From NCBI GenBank assembly GCA_004554075.1, contig SFOB01000070.1:1-12451 (forward strand): DNA of 12,451 nt, read 5' to 3'. Every line of letters starts with the position of its first letter. Position 1 is the stretch's first letter. Position numbers and translations under genes: made by a program. Shown here piece by piece: positions 5,752 through 12,360 of this stretch. The stretch comes from Treponema sp. (GTDB lineage: Bacteria > Spirochaetota > Spirochaetia > Treponematales > Treponemataceae). The notes below the pieces were generated by a model that had not been told where the DNA came from, made no database searches, and saw nothing but the letters and a program-made list of their open reading frames with translations.

Positions 5752-7959
5752 ATGATTTTCTTTGATTCAAATAAAAAAACTTTCCGCTTAGACACACCTA
5801 ACTCAACATATTCAATTTTCATCAACGAACGCGGCTACATCGGCCATGCTTACTATGGTAGTAAGATTGGAGATGATGATGTTTCTTACCTTACCCGCAA
5901 CAAGGAATACGGATTTTCTGATAATGAGATTTTCCGAGAGAAAGGCTCCTTCCTCGACTTCTTTCCACAGGAGCTGCCGACCGATGGCCTTGGAGACTAT
6001 CGTGAATCAGCGCTTGCAGTATGCGACTCAGAAGGCCACAATGCAATTGAATTAAAATATAAGAGCCACAAGATAAGCGGCGGAGCTCAGCCATTACCAG
6101 GACTCCCTGCAGTTTTCGGCGATGCAAAGGACTGTTCTGTTCTCGAGCTCACTGCTACAGACGATATTCTTGGAGCAGAAGTTACTATTATATACACCGT
6201 TTTCGAAAAGCTTGATGCAATCGCCCGCTCTGTAAGAATCAAAAATAATGGAAGCAAGCCTCTCTACATCAAAAAGGCTCTTTCTCTTGCCCTTGATATT
6301 GATGACGACAATTACGATATGATCACCCTGCACGGTTCCTGGGCCCGCGAACGCCACATAGACCGCCGCCCCCTCCATATGGGAAAACAGGGCGTGTGCT
6401 CAAACCGCGGTGAAACAAGTCATCAGGAGCATCCTTTCATTGCCCTGCTGGACCACAATGCTGATTTTGACAGCGGCCGTGTTTACGGAATCAACTTTAT
6501 TTACTCCGGCAATTTTATTGCAGACGTGCAGAAAAATCAGTTTAATAATGTACGTGCTGTAATGGGAATCAATCCGGAAAACTTCTGCTGGAAACTTGGA
6601 ACAGGCAGCGACTTTGCAACACCTCAGGCAGTGCTTGTTTATTCAGACCGCGGTTTGAACGGAATGAGTCAGACTTTCCACGACCTCTATCGCGAACACC
6701 TTATCCGCTCCCCTTATAAAAAGTCGCCTCGCCCAATTCTCATCAATAACTGGGAAGCAACTTATTTTAATTTTGACACAGACAAACTGATTGACATAGC
6801 CCGCGAGGCAAGCAAAGACGGAATTGAAATGCTTGTCATGGATGACGGTTGGTTCGGCCACCGCTCTTTTGATGACTCTTCTCTTGGAGACTGGATTGTA
6901 AATGAAGACAAAATCAAGGGTGGCCTTAAACACCTTGTAGACGAAGTAAACAAGCTTGGCATGAAGTTTGGAATCTGGTTTGAACCGGAAATGATTTCAC
7001 CGGATTCAGATTTGTACCGTGCACATCCGGACTGGGCAATTCAGATTCCAGGCCGAGAACCCGGTATGAGCCGCCAGCAGCTGGTACTGGACATCACAAG
7101 AAAAGAAGTTGAAGATTATACTTACGAAAGCGTTGCAAAGATTTTAAGAAGCGCAAATATTGAATATGTAAAATGGGATATGAACCGCCAGCTCACAGAC
7201 ATCGGTTCTGTCCAGCTTCCGGCAGACCAGATCGGCGAGTTCTACCACCGCTATGTACTGGCCGTTTACCGCCTGCAGGAACGTCTGATTACAGAGTTCC
7301 CAAAATTGCTGCTTGAAAACTGTTCCGGCGGCGGTGCCCGCTTTGACCCGGGCATGTTCTTCTACAGCCCACAGATCTGGTGCAGTGACGACACAGATGC
7401 AATTGAACGCCTTGCCATTCAGGAAGGAACAGCCCTTGTTTACCCTCTTTCTACAATGGGAGCCCACGTTTCAGTCTGCCCTAACCACGCCTGCGGCCGC
7501 GTAACTCCATTTAAGACCCGAGGCTATGTTGCCCTTTCCGGAACCTTCGGCTACGAACTGGACATAACAAAACTGCCGCCAGAAGAAAGAGCCATGATTC
7601 CAGGTCAGGTTGCACTTTATAAAAAGTTCAGCGACCTTGTACGCAATGGAGACTACAGCCGCATTGCAAGCTACAGTGAAAACAACGAATACGACTGCTG
7701 GACAAGCATTGCAAAAGATAAATCAAAGGCTCTCGTTACTTTTGTTCAGGTAATGAACCACCCGAATTATAAGACACGATTTATAAAGATTACCGGACTC
7801 AAGCCTGATGCAAAATATAAAATTACCTGGCCGGATGAAGATCAGTCAAAGTTCCAGCCGGTAGAACTGTCCGGCCTCACAATTGCAAAAGCCGGTATCC
7901 CGGTAAGACGCGACTGGGGAGACTTCCAGGGACAACTGATTTATATAGAAGAAATCTAA
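5752..7959 (+). CDS. Alpha-galactosidase, glycoside hydrolase family 36
   Basis: Hydrolyses alpha-1,6-linked galactose from melibiose, raffinose-family sugars or galactomannan side chains. At 735 aa it has the usual length of bacterial GH36 enzymes (~730-745). An N-terminal beta-sandwich (about 1-330) precedes a TIM barrel beginning at NNWEATYFNFD. The motif MLVMDDGWFG and FGIWFEPEMISPDS are typical. D476 in YVKWDMNR is the nucleophile and D546 in WCSDDTDAIER the acid/base, 70 residues apart as in characterised GH36 enzymes. CGRVTPFKTRGYVALSG and a short C-terminal beta domain follow. There is no signal peptide, so it should be cytoplasmic and act on imported oligosaccharides. I chose the ATG at 5752 because of GAGGT 4 nt upstream and homology beginning MIFFD; the in-frame TTG at 5695 overlaps the -35 box. 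No sugar transporter or regulator is adjacent, so it appears monocistronic. Confidence 0.95.
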   Translation: MIFFDSNKKTFRLDTPNSTYSIFINERGYIGHAYYGSKIGDDDVSYLTRNKEYGFSDNEIFREKGSFLDFFPQELPTDGLGDYRESALAVCDSEGHNAIELKYKSHKISGGAQPLPGLPAVFGDAKDCSVLELTATDDILGAEVTIIYTVFEKLDAIARSVRIKNNGSKPLYIKKALSLALDIDDDNYDMITLHGSWARERHIDRRPLHMGKQGVCSNRGETSHQEHPFIALLDHNADFDSGRVYGINFIYSGNFIADVQKNQFNNVRAVMGINPENFCWKLGTGSDFATPQAVLVYSDRGLNGMSQTFHDLYREHLIRSPYKKSPRPILINNWEATYFNFDTDKLIDIAREASKDGIEMLVMDDGWFGHRSFDDSSLGDWIVNEDKIKGGLKHLVDEVNKLGMKFGIWFEPEMISPDSDLYRAHPDWAIQIPGREPGMSRQQLVLDITRKEVEDYTYESVAKILRSANIEYVKWDMNRQLTDIGSVQLPADQIGEFYHRYVLAVYRLQERLITEFPKLLLENCSGGGARFDPGMFFYSPQIWCSDDTDAIERLAIQEGTALVYPLSTMGAHVSVCPNHACGRVTPFKTRGYVALSGTFGYELDITKLPPEERAMIPGQVALYKKFSDLVRNGDYSRIASYSENNEYDCWTSIAKDKSKALVTFVQVMNHPNYKTRFIKITGLKPDAKYKITWPDEDQSKFQPVELSGLTIAKAGIPVRRDWGDFQGQLIYIEEI

Positions 7960-7969
7960 TATAGATTGT

Positions 7970-8051
7970 CACACGGATTCGGAATTGCTAACGCAATTCC
8001 ATTTATAAAATTTAAAATATGATTTTGCGTTAGCAAAATCGAATCCGTGTG
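7970..8051. terminator. Cruciform-type inverted repeat with two complementary inner hairpins, between convergent genes
   Basis: Outer arms CACACGGATTCG (7970-7981) and CGAATCCGTGTG (8040-8051) pair over 12 bp. Inside are hairpin 1 (GAATTGC/GCAATTC, loop TAAC, 7982-7999) and hairpin 2 (GATTTTGC/GCAAAATC, loop GTTA, 8021-8040). The two loops are reverse complements. The 12-mers at 7985-7996 and 8025-8036 are also exact reverse complements, so one long interrupted hairpin is an alternative fold. It lies 10 bp after the alpha-galactosidase stop and 6 bp from the recX stop, so a bidirectional terminator is the simplest reading. Classical U-runs are weak. Confidence 0.6.
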
Positions 8052-8057
8052 GGAATT

Positions 8058-8654
8058 TTATTCTTGAGCTAACTTTATTTGTTTTAATGAAAATCCAGCC
8101 CTCATAAGAGCCGCAGTCAGTTTTTCTCCGGATTTACTTTTCGACAATTTTTCATAGGCCTTGCGGCAAATCTCATTCTCATCATTCTCAGTAAAAAACT
8201 CATCAAGAGCAGTATTTGCAACATCTCGGGCAATGCCTCGTGAAGCGAGTTCTGCCGCAAGTCTGCTTCTCCCCTCATAATGATTTGTTCTTCTGGTATT
8301 GAGCCAGGCAGTAGCAAAGCGAAGGTCACTCAGATAGCCCTTCATCTCTAAATAATCCAGTGCTGCCTCAACATATTTTTTTTCGTACTTCTTTTCTATT
8401 AATTTACGTGTAAGCCCAAATCGGCTCTGCTCCGCCCGTGCCAGATATCCAACCGCCTTAAGCTCCACCGCACAGGTAAGCCCTGCATCCATAAGAGAAT
8501 CCGTCTCTTCCTCCGAGAACTCCACTCCTACATCAATTCTCTCAAACACCCCTTCCGGAAGATAATCTTTACGTATATAAAATGAACTTCCTTCCTCTGG
8601 AGTTAACTTATACATCCCTGAATAAGACGATTCCACAAAAGTTTTTACAACCAT
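8058..8654 (-). CDS. recX: Regulatory protein RecX
   Basis: A 198-aa modulator that binds RecA filaments and limits recombinase activity. The RecX repeats of three-helix units are visible: YLARAEQSRFGLTRKLIEKKY (about 70-90), then ALDYLEMKGYLSDLRFATAWL (about 98-118), then GRSRLAAELASRGI, then a divergent C-terminal unit ending GFSLKQIKLAQE. Length is normal for the family (~150-270). recA is not in the window. The ATG at 8654 lacks a Shine-Dalgarno sequence; the next in-frame ATG (codon 14, 8615) has only a too-close AGGG, so the start is uncertain. The gene lies downstream of rpsI on the same strand but is separated by the rpsI terminator and probably has its own promoter. Confidence 0.88.
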   Translation of the reverse strand: MVVKTFVESSYSGMYKLTPEEGSSFYIRKDYLPEGVFERIDVGVEFSEEETDSLMDAGLTCAVELKAVGYLARAEQSRFGLTRKLIEKKYEKKYVEAALDYLEMKGYLSDLRFATAWLNTRRTNHYEGRSRLAAELASRGIARDVANTALDEFFTENDENEICRKAYEKLSKSKSGEKLTAALMRAGFSLKQIKLAQE

Positions 8655-8660
8655 ACGATT

Positions 8661-8689
8661 ATTTTGTGTGTTTTTTTATAAGAGGTCAA
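8661..8689 (-). promoter_or_regulatory. Candidate recX promoter abutting the start codon
   Basis: On the minus strand TTGACC (8684-8689) and CAAAAT (8661-8666) are 17 bp apart. The -10 ends 6 nt before the ATG at 8654, the same spacing as in the exonuclease gene. It implies a leaderless or nearly leaderless message, or that the true start is codon 14. Confidence 0.4.
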
Positions 8690-8710
8690 GACTTTTATGT
8701 TTTGGCTCGG

Positions 8711-8855
8711 AGTAGAAAATACCCCATGACAACAAGCCTAAAATCGAAAATCCGTTAAAAAACGGGCTGCGACAGCGGGCCGTTTTAGGATTATCGAAAG
8801 AATGGCTCAGCGGCGAGACTAGCGAGCCGCCCCCGTTGGTGACAGGCATTTTCCA
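8711..8855. other. Highly structured intergenic stretch between rpsI terminator and recX promoter
   Basis: The 294-bp spacer has no ORF of note. An outer imperfect pair (8712-8733 with the complement of about 8833-8855) encloses three nested elements. CCTAAAA/TTTTAGG (8737-8743 with 8783-8789) surrounds a CCGTT/AACGG hairpin (8752-8764) and a GCTG/CAGC hairpin (8766-8776). GCGGC/GCCGC (8810-8830) follows. AGAGG/CCTCT pairs near 8859-8880, outside the outer arms. It could be a third dispersed repeat type or a small structured RNA. It does not match tmRNA, RNase P or SRP RNA landmarks that I know. Confidence 0.4.
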
Positions 8856-8891
8856 CGGGAGAGGCTGAACATATAACCTCTGCCGTTAAAT

Positions 8892-8922
8892 AAAAAAACA
8901 CACAGCCGTAACTGTGTGTTTT
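8892..8922 (-). terminator. Intrinsic terminator of the rplM-rpsI operon
   Basis: Read on the minus strand, an 11-bp stem AAAACACACAG / CTGTGTGTTTT with a 6-nt loop (8895-8922) runs directly into further U residues (8892-8894). It begins 26 bp after the rpsI stop. Confidence 0.85.
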
Positions 8923-8948
8923 GTAAAAACTCTTGTAGAGTTCGTCGA

Positions 8949-9341
8949 CTAACGCTTTGAGAACTGGAAGCGGCGGCGAGCACCCTTCTGTCCGTACTTC
9001 TTACGCTCAACCATACGAGAATCGCGTGTGAGGTATCCGTTAGCCTTGAGAGATGTACGAGCATCTGGATCAATCTGAACGAGAGCGCGTGAAATACCAT
9101 GCAAGCAAGCAGCTGCCTGGCCGTTCATACCGCCACCCTGTACGTTGATAAGAACATCATACTTTGAACCCATTGAAGTAACCAAAAGTGGCTGCTGAAC
9201 GATCTGAATCTGTTCTGCAGTTACAAAGTAATCTTTCAAATCTTTACCGTTTACAACGATTTTTCCTGAGCCATCGCGAACAAATACGCGGGCAACAGCA
9301 GTCTTTCTTCTTCCTGTACCAATAGCAATATTCTTTACCAT
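8949..9341 (-). CDS. rpsI: 30S ribosomal protein S9
   Basis: A 130-aa uS9 protein of the small-subunit head, whose C-terminal tail reaches the P-site tRNA. Seen here are IGTGRRKTAVARVFVRDGSG near the N-terminus, GGGMNGQAAACLHGISRAL in the middle, LTRDSRMVERKKYGQKGARR, and the conserved terminal RRRFQFSKR. The length is standard. The ATG at 9341 has GGGGG at 9349-9353, 7 nt upstream. Only 15 bp separate it from the rplM stop, so the two genes form the conserved L13-S9 operon. Confidence 0.98.
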   Translation of the reverse strand: MVKNIAIGTGRRKTAVARVFVRDGSGKIVVNGKDLKDYFVTAEQIQIVQQPLLVTSMGSKYDVLINVQGGGMNGQAAACLHGISRALVQIDPDARTSLKANGYLTRDSRMVERKKYGQKGARRRFQFSKR

Positions 9342-9356
9342 TTTCTATCCCCCGTA

Positions 9357-9785
9357 TTAAAGTTCAATTGGCTGTGGATTCTGTGCAGCATGTGGATGCT
9401 CAGCACCAGCGTAAATCTTTACGTTATCCATCATTTTGCGACCAAGTCTTCCGTGTGGAAGCATACCAGCAACAGCAATAGCCATTGGATCTGTAGGGTG
9501 CTTTTCAAGAAGCTTCTCATAAGTATGAGCGCGAAGTCCACCTACGAAACCTGTGTGGTGATAGTAAATCTTCTTCTGTTCTTTTCCGCCAGTTACTACA
9601 GCTTTTTCTGCATTGATGATTACTACGAAATCACCCATAAGCTGATTCTTTGTATAAGTTGCTTTGTTCTTACCGCGTGCAATATAAGCAGCCTTTGCAG
9701 CAACACGTCCAAGTGGTTTTCCAGCAGCGTCGATAACGTACCATTTACGTGGCTGGTCGTATTCTTTTACGAAAATAGTTTCCAT
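9357..9785 (-). CDS. rplM: 50S ribosomal protein L13
   Basis: A 142-aa uL13 protein, an early assembler of the large subunit. Typical features are KWYVIDAAGKPLGRVAAKAA near the N-terminus, GDFVVIINAEKAVVTGGK, KIYYHHTGFVGG, and MLPHGRLGRKMMDNVKIYAG, ending GAEHPHAAQNPQPIEL. I chose the ATG at 9785 (METIFVKEYDQ) because homology begins there and AAGGT sits 5-6 nt upstream. A longer in-frame ATG at 9875 falls inside the leader hairpin. First gene of the rplM-rpsI operon. Confidence 0.98.
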   Translation of the reverse strand: METIFVKEYDQPRKWYVIDAAGKPLGRVAAKAAYIARGKNKATYTKNQLMGDFVVIINAEKAVVTGGKEQKKIYYHHTGFVGGLRAHTYEKLLEKHPTDPMAIAVAGMLPHGRLGRKMMDNVKIYAGAEHPHAAQNPQPIEL

Positions 9786-9851
9786 GATATACCTTACTAT
9801 AAAATAAAAGTTTATCTGCGGTTCCAGAACTTGCATCTGAACTGAAACTGC

Positions 9852-9884
9852 ATTGGATTTTCGATGAGCAGTCAAAAATCCAAT
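9852..9884 (-). promoter_or_regulatory. Stem-loop in the rplM 5' leader
   Basis: ATTGGATTTT (9852-9861) and AAAATCCAAT (9875-9884) form a perfect 10-bp stem with a 13-nt loop. On the minus strand it lies near the 5' end of the ~105-nt leader between the presumed start site (~9892) and the rplM ATG. It lacks a U-run, so it is not an obvious terminator. L13 autoregulates its operon through leader RNAs in other bacteria, and this may be a spirochaetal equivalent (inference). Confidence 0.5.
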
Positions 9885-9898
9885 AACGGGTAAAGTAT

Positions 9899-9926
9899 AT
9901 TATCAGATTTCAGCAGTTTGTGTCAA
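9899..9926 (-). promoter_or_regulatory. Promoter of the rplM-rpsI operon
   Basis: On the minus strand a perfect TTGACA (9921-9926) and GATAAT (9899-9904) are 16 bp apart. An overlapping TAATAT (9897-9902) gives 18 bp. The -35 lies only 2 bp beyond the stop of the upstream small membrane protein gene. Confidence 0.65.
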
Positions 9927-9928
9927 TG

Positions 9929-10153
9929 CTACTGAGCGTCGTTTTTAGAAGCTTCTTCTTTTTTTGCTTCTTTTTTATCTTTGATATCTGCAGCACCAAT
10001 AAAGAGACAAATCATACCTACAAAAGCTGCAAGAACAGGAGCTCCACCCTTAAGGAAGGCGATAACTTCTGCACCCCAGTTAAGCGGGCAGGCTGGAAGA
10101 ACTGCAAATACAGTAAATGCTATAAAAATTATACCAAGAATAATTGCTATCAT
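9929..10153 (-). CDS. Small two-helix membrane protein, unknown function
   Basis: A 74-aa protein I cannot name. Residues ~2-20 (IAIILGIIFIAFTVFAVLP) and ~38-55 (APVLAAFVGMICLFIGA) are hydrophobic and probably span the membrane, joined by a short loop with CPLNWG. The tail from residue 56 is highly charged (IKDKKEAKKEEASKNDAQ) and likely cytoplasmic. The start is supported by GAGG at 10162-10166 with 8-nt spacing to the ATG at 10153. It lies upstream of the rplM promoter on the same strand and is divergent from potA. It could be read as a lipoprotein-free inner-membrane accessory protein. No catalytic motif is visible. Confidence 0.75.
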   Translation of the reverse strand: MIAIILGIIFIAFTVFAVLPACPLNWGAEVIAFLKGGAPVLAAFVGMICLFIGAADIKDKKEAKKEEASKNDAQ

Positions 10154-10172
10154 ATTTTTTTCCTCTAATTAA

Positions 10173-10201
10173 AGAATAATCTAATTACTTAAACCTTGCA
10201 A
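10173..10201 (-). promoter_or_regulatory. Candidate promoter of the small membrane protein gene
   Basis: On the minus strand TTGCAA (10196-10201) and TATTCT (10173-10178) are 17 bp apart. The leader of about 20 nt carries the GAGG ribosome binding site. Confidence 0.4.
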
Positions 10202-10223
10202 GAAAAAATAAAAAAAAATGTTA

Positions 10224-10271
10224 TTGACATAATCAAATATATGTTGCATTTTATCGTTTAGACATTATAAT
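10224..10271 (+). promoter_or_regulatory. Candidate potA promoter(s)
   Basis: TTGCAT (10244-10249) and a perfect TATAAT (10266-10271) are 16 bp apart. A perfect TTGACA at 10224-10229 lies just upstream with a weaker T-rich -10 at about 10248-10255, so two overlapping promoters are possible. Initiation from TATAAT leaves a ~95-nt leader before the GTG at 10373. Confidence 0.5.
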
Positions 10272-10286
10272 TTGAAAAAACGACCC

Positions 10287-10346
10287 AGGCTTGCTAAGTT
10301 TTTGATTTGGTGTTAAGCCCTGCTTTGCAGGATGTCCGAACGGACA
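10287..10346 (+). promoter_or_regulatory. Structured potA leader with tandem hairpins
   Basis: Downstream of the promoter, GGCTT (about 10288-10292) can pair with AAGCC (10315-10319). It is followed by CCTGC/GCAGG (10319-10331, loop TTT) and TGTCC/GGACA (10333-10346, loop GAAC). The first and second stems overlap and are mutually exclusive. No U-run follows the last stem, and the ribosome binding site GAGGT (10361-10365) lies 14 nt beyond. Confidence 0.4.
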
Positions 10347-10372
10347 ATCATAATTAGATTGAGGTTACTTGA

Positions 10373-11563
10373 GTGAAAGGAAGTCAGGTTACCATTGATC
10401 ATGTATCCAAAAGATTCGGCGACTTTGTTGCCTTGGATGACATCAACTTTACTATTAAGCCGGGAGAGTTCTTTTCTCTTCTTGGTCCTTCTGGCTGCGG
10501 AAAGACAACCCTTCTCCGCATTATCGCAGGTTTTGAATCTCCGGATGACGGTGTAGTTCTTTTTGATGATAAGAACGTAATTCCACTTCCGCCGGATAAG
10601 CGCGAATCAAATACCGTATTTCAGACATACGCACTTTTTCCTCACATGACAGTTTACGAAAACGTAGCATTTTCTCTGCGTCTTAAAAAACTGCCTAAAG
10701 ATGAAATTGATAAAAAAGTCCGCGAGTACGTACATCTTGTACAGCTGGATCAGCATATCAATAAAAAGCCTAATCAGCTCTCTGGTGGACAGAAGCAGCG
10801 TGTAGCAATTGCCCGCGCCCTCATCAACGAGCCAAAGGTGCTCCTTCTTGACGAACCTCTTTCTGCCCTGGATGCAAAACTCCGCGCCAATCTTCTTATT
10901 GACCTGGACCGTCTCCACGACCAGATTGGTATTACATTTATCTATGTAACTCATGATCAGAGCGAAGCCCTTTCTGTTTCTGACCGCATTGCAGTTATGA
11001 ATGCAGGCCATGTTCTTCAGATTGGAACTCCATACGAAATCTATGAAAGCCCTGCAACTCAGTTTGTTGCTCAGTTTATTGGTGAAACAAATCTTTTTGA
11101 TGCAGAGGTTGTAGACTGTGTTCCTCACAAGGATGCTAACGGTAACGATGATTTTATGGCTACCCTCAGCGTACCGGAACTTGGAAAACAGGCTCCTCTT
11201 GCAACTGATACTGCCGCAGAAGCAGCTTTGGACCGCTATATGCAGGTTACAGACTACGAGCATACAGACAAGGGACAGAAGGTTGCCTTCACAATCCGTC
11301 CTGAAAAAATCCGCATTACTCTTGAACCACCTTCAACTGGCGGTCGTACAGATATCAACGTATTCAGCGGTGTTGTTGAAGAGCCGATTTATTCTGGCTT
11401 CCAGTCTAAGTTCTATGTAAAACTCGACACAGGCAAAGTCATTAAGGTTTTCAAACAACATACTGACTATATGGATGATGGTCCTGTTATCCAGTGGAAA
11501 GACAAGGTTTATGTTTCCTGGTCTGCAGAAGATGCATATATTGTTGAAGACATCAACAAATAG
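10373..11563 (+). CDS. potA: Spermidine/putrescine ABC transporter ATP-binding protein
   Basis: A 396-aa ATPase that powers polyamine import through PotB/PotC with a periplasmic PotD. Walker A GPSGCGKT is residues 38-45, with Q-loop Q84 in VFQTYALFPHM, signature LSGGQ 136-140, Walker B LLLDEP with D160/E161, D-loop SALD, and H194 in YVTHDQ. The family hallmark YALFPHMTVYENVAF is present. Residues ~240-390 form a TOBE-type regulatory region (FTIRPEKIRI, YSGFQSKFYVKL). It is slightly longer than E. coli PotA (378 aa). The start is GTG at 10373, supported by GAGGT with 7-nt spacing and homology from residue 6. potB follows after 11 bp. The exact substrate could be another polyamine-like cation. 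Confidence 0.94.
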   Translation: MKGSQVTIDHVSKRFGDFVALDDINFTIKPGEFFSLLGPSGCGKTTLLRIIAGFESPDDGVVLFDDKNVIPLPPDKRESNTVFQTYALFPHMTVYENVAFSLRLKKLPKDEIDKKVREYVHLVQLDQHINKKPNQLSGGQKQRVAIARALINEPKVLLLDEPLSALDAKLRANLLIDLDRLHDQIGITFIYVTHDQSEALSVSDRIAVMNAGHVLQIGTPYEIYESPATQFVAQFIGETNLFDAEVVDCVPHKDANGNDDFMATLSVPELGKQAPLATDTAAEAALDRYMQVTDYEHTDKGQKVAFTIRPEKIRITLEPPSTGGRTDINVFSGVVEEPIYSGFQSKFYVKLDTGKVIKVFKQHTDYMDDGPVIQWKDKVYVSWSAEDAYIVEDINK

Positions 11564-11574
11564 GTTTGCCGCGT

Positions 11575-12354
11575 ATGAAAAATAAGAAGCTTTCTAAAGA
11601 ATTACACGACTCTCATGTCGGTATGATTTACGGCTGGCCTATGGGTCTCTGGTTTATCATCTTCTTCGTAGCGCCTCTCGTAATCATCTTCGTATACAGT
11701 TTTCTCAAAAAAGGTATTTACGGCGGCGTTGAATGGAACTTCTCCCTTAAGGCTTATAAGCAGATGTGTAAGCCTGAATATGGCCTGATTGTACTGAGAA
11801 CCCTTAAAATCACTATTATTTCTACTATAATAACGATTTTAGTTTCGATTCCGAGTGCCTATGCTATGGCCCGCAGCCGCCATCAGACTCTCTTCCTCTT
11901 CCTGGTTATCATACCTTTCTGGACTAACTCCCTGATTCGTATTTTTGCCTGGATGAGCATTATGAACAATGATGGTATTCTAAATCAGCTTTTGATGAAG
12001 CTGCATATCATTAAAGATTACCTGCCTTTCCTCTATAATACAAAGGCCGTTATTCTTGTTAGCGTTTACATGTATATTCCTTATGCAATTCTGCCAATCT
12101 TTACTGCAGTAGACCGCTTTGACTTTTCTCTGCTTGAGGCCGCACGCGACCTTGGAGCTACAAAGCCTCAGTCTATGTTTAAGGTTCTGATTCCTGGAAT
12201 CCGCAGCGGTATTATTTCTGCCTTGATTTTTACCTTCATCCCTATTTTCGGTGCTTATACAGTACCTTTGCTGGTAGGCGGTAAGGATTCTTACATGCTT
12301 GGTAATATCATCGTAGACCAGGTTCAGAAAACCCGTAACTGGCCGCTTGCTGCC
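11575..12354 (+). CDS. potB: Polyamine ABC transporter permease PotB, 3' end lost at a sequence junction
   Basis: Inner-membrane permease of the PotABCD importer. Hydrophobic segments lie at about residues 24-44, 75-98, 105-127, 157-178 and 212-236. The cytoplasmic EAA loop LLEAARDLGATKPQSMFKVLIPGIRSG (about 186-212) docks on PotA. Recognisable PotB sequence runs to NWPLAA at residues 255-260, where homologues continue into a final transmembrane helix. Here the same frame stays open to the window end, but encodes GC-rich sequence unlike any permease (GGAAHFGGRSENRQ). So the last ~20-35 residues are missing, most likely because the sequence switches source at 12,346-12,356. The start ATG is 11 bp after the potA stop with only a weak AGG upstream, so translational coupling is likely. 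potC and potD would be expected next but are not seen. Confidence 0.88.
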
Positions 12355-12360
12355 GGAGGG
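12340..12360. other. Probable chimeric junction (potB to foreign ATPase)
   Basis: Left of ~12,350 the sequence is a conserved PotB; right of it a conserved ATPase frame begins without a start. The bases around CTTGCTGCC (12,346-12,354) fit both genes (PLAA in one frame, LLP in the other), giving a short microhomology at the switch. No terminal inverted repeat, target duplication or att-like core is visible at the border. Confidence 0.7.

Noticed and set aside
8705..8880. SRP RNA, tmRNA or tRNA in the recX-rpsI spacer
   Set aside because: No SRP GNAR-tetraloop domain, no tRNA-like acceptor with CCA and TTCRA arm, and too short for tmRNA.
9786..9875. Longer L13 start at ATG 9875
   Set aside because: It lies within the leader stem-loop, and L13 homology begins at METIFVKEYDQ with a good ribosome binding site.
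10607..11263. 218-codon open frame antisense to potA
   Set aside because: It mirrors the potA coding frame, has no ribosome binding site or recognisable domain, and is best explained as a shadow.
12340..12360. Genuine integration of a conjugative element into potB
   Set aside because: The ATPase starts in mid-coding sequence, with no element terminus, integrase or att repeat at the border, so misassembly is more likely. It is not fully excluded.
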